From: Rotaria sordida
Lineage: Eukaryota > Rotifera > Eurotatoria > Philodinida > Philodinidae
Direction: 5' to 3'
NCBI GenBank assembly: GCA_905250125.1
Contig: CAJNOL010000174.1
Span: 124,001-188,000, forward strand
Length of the DNA stretch: 64,000 nt
The notes beneath the pieces were generated by a model, which was given only the letters and a program-made list of their open reading frames with translations, did not search any database and was not told where the DNA came from. The translations under genes and the position numbers were made by a program. Positions 58,860 to 64,000 of the stretch are shown one piece after another; position 1 is the first letter of the stretch, and every line of letters begins with the position of its first letter.

Positions 58860-59890
58860 ATTTTCAAATTCGGACTATTTTGGAAATTGATGCAATGGCA
58901 ATTCATGAAGAACTTGCAACAATATTGGAATCTAATATTCCATCATATCGAACAGTTGCCAGAGGGGGCAAAGTGTTTTCATGAAGGAAGAGAAGATATC
59001 AATGATGATCCTCGATCTAGTCTTCGAGTTTCCGAGCTGACAGATGTAAATATTGAATTGGTAGGACAGGTTATCGACAATGATCCGCATTCGTCTTATG
59101 ATAATATTATCGTTGAGACTTCTTTCTCTTATGGTATAATAAAACGAATTATCCATGATTTCCTAGAGATGAGAACAGTAACATCATGTTGGGTACCTCA
59201 TCAACTCAATGATGAACAAAAGTAAGAACGAGTTAAGATTTATCGTGAAAATTTGACAAAGTTCTGTGACGGATCATGGCGATTATATAATGTTATTAAA
59301 GGTAATGAGATATGAATTTATCATAGACAAGTTGGCTGCAAGTCAATTAACGTAAGCTGGCTTAGTGAAGGTGAGTCATCAATGGCTATTATTTACCAAA
59401 GTAGATTTTACATCAAAAACTTTGTTTTCTATATTTTTTAAATCAAATGATCCTGTTCTTATACGTAGTGCAGATAAAGGCAGGATCATAGATCACAACT
59501 ATTATCTTGAAAATTGTCTCAAGCCTGTTGTTAACGAAATATGAAAACAATGGAAGTCATCAGGTACGAAAGGTATAAAATTACTTCATGACAATGCTCG
59601 ACTTCATAATCATCCAGATGTTATCAATTATTTAACACAAGAAGATATCAATTTAATGACGTATCCACCGTTTTCACCTGGCCTTGTGCCATGTGATTTT
59701 TGGCTAATTGATTATATCAAACGTAATTTAACTGATCAAACAAATGAAAACTTATTGGCTCGTGGGATTTCTAAGATAATTAAAAATATTGCAGAAGAAG
59801 AGTTTAAAAAACCATTTGACAAATTGATAGAAAGGATGGAACTTTATATAAATAATTATGGTAACTATTTTGGATATTTAATAAAATAAA
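58860..59890 (+). pseudogene. Inactive mariner transposase
   Basis: The N-terminal part (58887-59222) has the helix-turn-helix region with DDPRSSLRVSE and the linker WVPHQLNDEQK, both typical of mariner. The frame then stops (TAA at 59223-59225). Downstream fragments keep IYHRQ after a block where the first catalytic Asp appears as Asn (GNE), followed by a stop at 59313-59315. HDNARLH and PCDFW near 59590-59705 give the second and third Asp in D34D spacing, and a normal C-terminus ends at 59889. The element is dead by several stops and a lost catalytic residue. Clear terminal repeats were not found. Confidence 0.8.
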
Positions 59891-61990
59891 ATTACAAAAT
59901 ATCTTTTTATTTTCGTAGTGTTTTTTAATGTTGCCAGAAATTTTGGTTAACCCCAAGAAGGCAATTGAAAAATCATATTCCTAGGAAAATTATATGAAAC
60001 AATGAATCTAGAGTATTGAAATTTCAATAAAATAACTAAGATATTTGAATAGTGTTAGACATTTTGCGATTTGAATTCGATTGTATTTTTATTTATGATA
60101 AAATTGATTTAATTTTAGTAAACACACAATGAACTAGAACATTTTTTTTATTCTAAAAAACATATCATGGAATTATTTTTATACTGAGTTTTTTATTTGA
60201 TTATTTTCCAATTTAATCATCATTTTTTTATATGCAAAAATGATTCATATGCCTTCTTTCCTGATATTTTTGTTCGAAGAAGTATAATGTCAAGTTTTTT
60301 AGCATTGACTTATCGAAATGAAAATTAAATCGAATTGCGGCGCAGCACTATAGTTGGCTTTACTATTTTAGTGTTCTCAAAAAATTATATGGCATAATAA
60401 AATGATCTGTCAGCTTAATAATGAAGCAACCTTCATCGATAGAAACTGAATCAAATCTAAATTTCAAATGATTTTTTTATTTCAACTTTATGACTGTTTT
60501 ATTTTATGGCTATGATTCTTTTTGTTGGCAATTAGTTGGTATTAGAATGTAATATAATATTTGAAACATAATAATGTAAAGATATAACCGTGCATTGCAA
60601 GATTAAGATCAAGGCCATAGGTTGTAACATAATCGAGCTTCAGAAATTATTTCATTCTCTTAATAATTTTTTCATGTTGCTCTTTTTTCTTCGTTTCATT
60701 CTTTTAATGCATCAAATTAAAAGCGATAGATCGCTAAAATATTTATGCAATATAATTCTTATTTTGAATTTAAATGAAGAACATAAAATTCAGTTGACAG
60801 AAAAATTGTTTTTTTTTTTCATATGAAAATTATATGTCACTTAAAAATATTGAATTCAATTAAATAAAGTACTTCTGATTATACTTAGAAAGAAAAAAAT
60901 TATTAAAATAATGAATTTCATGTTAGAGTACGGTAGTAAATAAATATTTTCTTTTATAAAAATAATGAAAGAAAATATCTACTATAAAACGTTTTTAATT
61001 TTAATTTTTGAATAAACACATATCAAAATTTTATTCTCTAATGCAATGATAATAATAAAATCTCATGACATGAATAGAAGCTTAACTTTTAGTTTGACCT
61101 TTACTTTCCGTTGAATTTTCATGCAAAAGACAATGTAAGTGCAAGTGTAAGGCAGACACCTGACTCACTGTTGCTATTGATGCGAAAGGTTATCGAACAC
61201 TTCGAGCGCCGCCAGCATGGAAAAAAACCGATGGTAAAGTATCCATAATTATTTTCGATCCATATAATCATTTTTTGACATTGCTTTTGTCTAATTGTTT
61301 TGTAAACGTCTTCTCTGCCATTCTATTTCTTTCTTTTTCAAATTGATAAACCCTCAAATTTCATAAATTTTATCCATCATCGCTGATACACAAAAAAAGG
61401 AAATCTATTTTCTTTACTATCAGTAACCTTCAAATTTAAAACTTCTAAACCGCTCGAGATGCACTTTCAAGCATTATCGTTAAGATCAGTGAACACATTA
61501 GGAACATACGGTTATGATCGTTTTTTTTTTCATTATTCAAATGAATTTATGCTCATAGAAACTGATGATGTTAATACACCAGTCATCATCGTCGGTTCTT
61601 CATGTGTTTATCGGCTTCACCGTTGCATCCCTAGTAACGGCCAACTCCGCAAGAAGGAACGATGCAGCCGTCATCGTCATCAAAACTCTTCGCAACGATC
61701 TACATTGGTCGGGAGAGGATCTGCAAAAAATTTTCTTTTTCTTTTTCTTTTTTTTTTTAATGTTTCTATTGACTTTAACTTGAAGACATATTTCAAAATG
61801 TGATGTAAGTTGAAAGAACAGAATATTTGTCTTCACTTACTCTGTTTTCTTCTCTCGTTAACAACATTTTTTTTTTTACCATGTGACATTTTTTTGTTTT
61901 AAACATCTATGAAAAAGGAAAAATCTTATATACAATCGATGTTATTATTATTCTAGACAAGAGATTTTGTCAAGAAAAAAAACTTCGACT
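59891..61990. other. Intergenic DNA with a coding-like patch
   Basis: Mostly AT-rich. Two patches are less biased: 61135-61240 and 61560-61720. The second reads TPVIIVGSS in one frame and, shifted by one base, GFTVASLVTANS, which together resemble the start of a Rossmann FAD- or NAD-binding fold. There is no intact gene, and this may be a frameshifted relic or chance. Confidence 0.35.
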
Positions 61991-61998
61991 AATAAAGT

Positions 61999-63189
61999 AT
62001 GATCAATTCACAATTGAATTCGGACGACAACATGGTAAATTTATTTCTTAAACGACTTGGAGAATTTAATATTGATGAAATAACTAATAATACACATGAA
62101 AAACTTTCTCAATGGCGTGATAATTGTTATAAAAAAGTCGATGAAATTTATCAACAAAAAATGGAGGAACTCAATGTTTGTATTAATGGAATCAAAAGCA
62201 AATATGAAGAAAAAAAAACAAATATACAAACAAATATACATCAACTTAATGATCAAAATAAAACGAATAAAGAAAATACTGATTTAATACAAACAATAAT
62301 TCAATCTATTGAACAAGATTTAAATGATATTGAACAAATGTCTATTAAAATTAATGTTCGATCATTAACTATAGATGATAGTTATGTTCATATTGAAAAA
62401 GAATTTAATTTTAAAAATCTTTCAATAGATTATTTGAAATTTCATTATTCAAATGATAGTTCATCAGCTTTAGCAAGTAATGAACAATTTTTATTAATGC
62501 ATCAATATCCATATTTATGTTTAATTGATCGAGATTCTAAAATAGTAAAACAAAATGTTTGGTCTGATGGTTGGATTCGTGATATATGTTGGTCAAAAAC
62601 ATTGAACTGTTTTATTATACTAACAAAAAGCGATATTTATTTAGTTAATGAAATTTTGCAATATTCCCATCCATTAAAAGATTTTGTTAAACAAGTTTGG
62701 TTTTCTTGTACGTGTTCAGATCAATCTCTTTATCTATCAACATGTGAATGGGGTTCATCAATATTTGAATTTGATCTTTCATCTTCATTGGAATTAATTA
62801 ATCAATGGAAACCTCCATTAACATGTGAAAAATGTGATGGTATTAATGATATTAAATATAACAATGAAACACTTGCTTTAATGATTAATGATGCAGTAAA
62901 ACACCAAAAACGTATGGAATTAAAATCAACAAAAACATTTAATACAATTTGGTTACTTCCATTGAGTATTGGAACTGATATTCGTTTATTTACTTGTTGT
63001 CCAATTAATTATAATGAATGGCTTGTTATTGATGGAACTAATTCACATCTTTATCATATAACAAAAGATGGAAAATTTAAAAATAACGTTATTTATAATT
63101 CAATACCTTATCGAGCAAATCTAGTTTATTCAAATATATTAGCCATATCAACTGAAGATCATTTACATTTACATCGATTTTTAATTTAG
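61999..63189 (+). CDS. Coiled-coil plus propeller-like single-exon protein
   Basis: A 396-residue protein. Residues 30-125 are charged, heptad-like and predicted coiled coil (many Lys, Glu, Gln and Asn, with Leu/Ile spacing). Residues 140-396 consist of repeated short beta-rich segments such as FLLMHQYPYLCLIDRD, IRDICWSKTLNCFIILTKSDIYLV, LYLSTCEWGSSIFEFDL and EWLVIDGTNSHLYHI, the pattern of a beta propeller. It resembles TRIM- or NHL-type proteins without RING or B-box domains. Function unknown. A TTATTCTAG acceptor-like site at about 61957 may mark a 5' leader intron. Met12 is an alternative start. AATAAA follows at 63261. Confidence 0.75.
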   Translation: MINSQLNSDDNMVNLFLKRLGEFNIDEITNNTHEKLSQWRDNCYKKVDEIYQQKMEELNVCINGIKSKYEEKKTNIQTNIHQLNDQNKTNKENTDLIQTIIQSIEQDLNDIEQMSIKINVRSLTIDDSYVHIEKEFNFKNLSIDYLKFHYSNDSSSALASNEQFLLMHQYPYLCLIDRDSKIVKQNVWSDGWIRDICWSKTLNCFIILTKSDIYLVNEILQYSHPLKDFVKQVWFSCTCSDQSLYLSTCEWGSSIFEFDLSSSLELINQWKPPLTCEKCDGINDIKYNNETLALMINDAVKHQKRMELKSTKTFNTIWLLPLSIGTDIRLFTCCPINYNEWLVIDGTNSHLYHITKDGKFKNNVIYNSIPYRANLVYSNILAISTEDHLHLHRFLI

Positions 63190-64000
63190 TTTTATCTATA
63201 ATAATTATTAAGATTTAGTTTGCAATGAAATATTTTTATTTGTCATTAACAATTTGTTGAAATAAACAATGCTTAATATTTGAATGAGTCTTGAAATAAA
63301 TTTTTAGATAAAAGGTAGACACCTAAAAAGTTTAATATGACAAAGAAATGCTTTATGTGGTTTTTGTTTGTCTAATCTATACTCAATTCAAGTCTATGGG
63401 CGTAGTATCGTTGTATTTCTTTTTTACTCATATACAGGAATAAACGAACAAGAAAAGTATCAATCTGTCATCCTAATAAATCGGCTTAATGAAAACGAAT
63501 AGACAAAATCTTGAATGCTAGTTTAAAATATTATCTGGATCAAAAATTTTAATAGGCTTTTATATTGACATAGTATGTGATGTCTCTTTTTTTTTGTTCT
63601 CGAAATGTTAGAGAAATTTATTATCATAACATGCAAGCAGATACTGTTTTATCTGTTAATTTATCTTATTTGGTTTTTATTTACTATAATAATCATTGAA
63701 ATATCGATTGTGACATGATTCTTTCTTTTTTTCTATCTAACATTTTAATCACAAACAAAAGACAAAACAACATTGCTTTTTTTAAATAAGCACAAATATT
63801 CCTTGACGTCAACTAATTAATGTAACTTATAAAAAAGAGAAATAGTTTTTCATTCATATATTTGCAATTTGATTTCTCGTTAATAATAGAGACATATATT
63901 TACCTAGTTGTCAGTAATTATTAATGGCCATGTCATACTTTTGAAAATATCACAATCGATATCATTAGTTGAAAAGAAATATTTTTCATATATCAAATGA
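63190..64000. other. 3' flank and window edge
   Basis: It contains the AATAAA signal at 63261-63266 (72 nt after the stop of the upstream gene). The remainder is AT-rich with no recognised gene. Confidence 0.55.

Noticed and set aside
1..64000. CRISPR arrays, rRNA genes, complete tRNA genes or bacterial-type operons
   Set aside because: No regularly spaced repeats, rRNA-like segments or intact tRNA cloverleaf was found. The only tRNA-like sequences are degenerate SINE heads.

Overview
The window is animal nuclear DNA: strongly AT-rich, with spliceosomal introns (GT-AG, mostly 50-120 bp with a few of 1-2 kb) and animal-type genes (a Kv7/KCNQ potassium channel, a B-type cyclin, a sperm-flagellar microtubule inner protein, a KY-type transglutaminase-like protein). 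Gene style, AT-biased codon use, the secreted DUF4139 protein and the coiled-coil/propeller single-exon gene suggest a rotifer, perhaps a bdelloid such as Rotaria. That is inference and cannot be proved from this sequence alone. No viral genes, rRNA genes, CRISPR arrays or bacterial operons were seen.

Layout. 1-4.6 kb: a small SPMIP1/ATP6V1FNB-like gene (-) and sparse intergenic DNA. 4.6-5.9 kb: a short basic-protein gene (+) with a probable non-coding 5' exon. 6.1-6.8 kb: a foldback element. 7.27-14.5 kb: a complete 12-exon KCNQ channel gene (-), including a 15-nt microexon that ends in the middle of the selectivity filter. 14.5-25.2 kb: a gene-poor interval with several foldback elements and a tRNA-derived SINE. 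25.2-26.96 kb: a 10-exon ankyrin-repeat gene (+) that starts with a 5-nt coding exon and a 15-nt microexon. 26.96-35.6 kb: about 8.7 kb of homopolymer- and GA-rich non-coding DNA. 35.6-44.0 kb: an 8-exon C2H2 zinc-finger regulator (+) with an N-terminal NuRD-recruitment-like motif. 45.9-46.7 kb: a decayed tandem copy of the next gene. 47.8-49.25 kb: a secreted DUF4139-type protein (-). 49.5-51.8 kb: a KY/hillarin-like transglutaminase-fold protein (-). 53.6-54.2 kb: a transposase relic. 55.1-57.9 kb: a five-exon B-type cyclin (-) with a large foldback in one intron. 58.2-59.9 kb: a TA-flanked MITE and a dead mariner. 62.0-63.2 kb: a coiled-coil plus propeller-like single-exon gene (+).

The genes are independent housekeeping, ciliary, neuronal and regulatory loci and do not form a pathway. 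I found no convincing new multi-gene system. The most unusual content is (1) a dispersed tRNA-Ser-like SINE family with three alignable copies, two in introns, (2) a high density of old long foldback elements, (3) very small coding exons at functionally sensitive places in the channel and ankyrin genes, and (4) the repeated intron position in the zinc fingers. All exon models were read by eye from splice sites, reading-frame continuity and family similarity. None is supported by transcript data.
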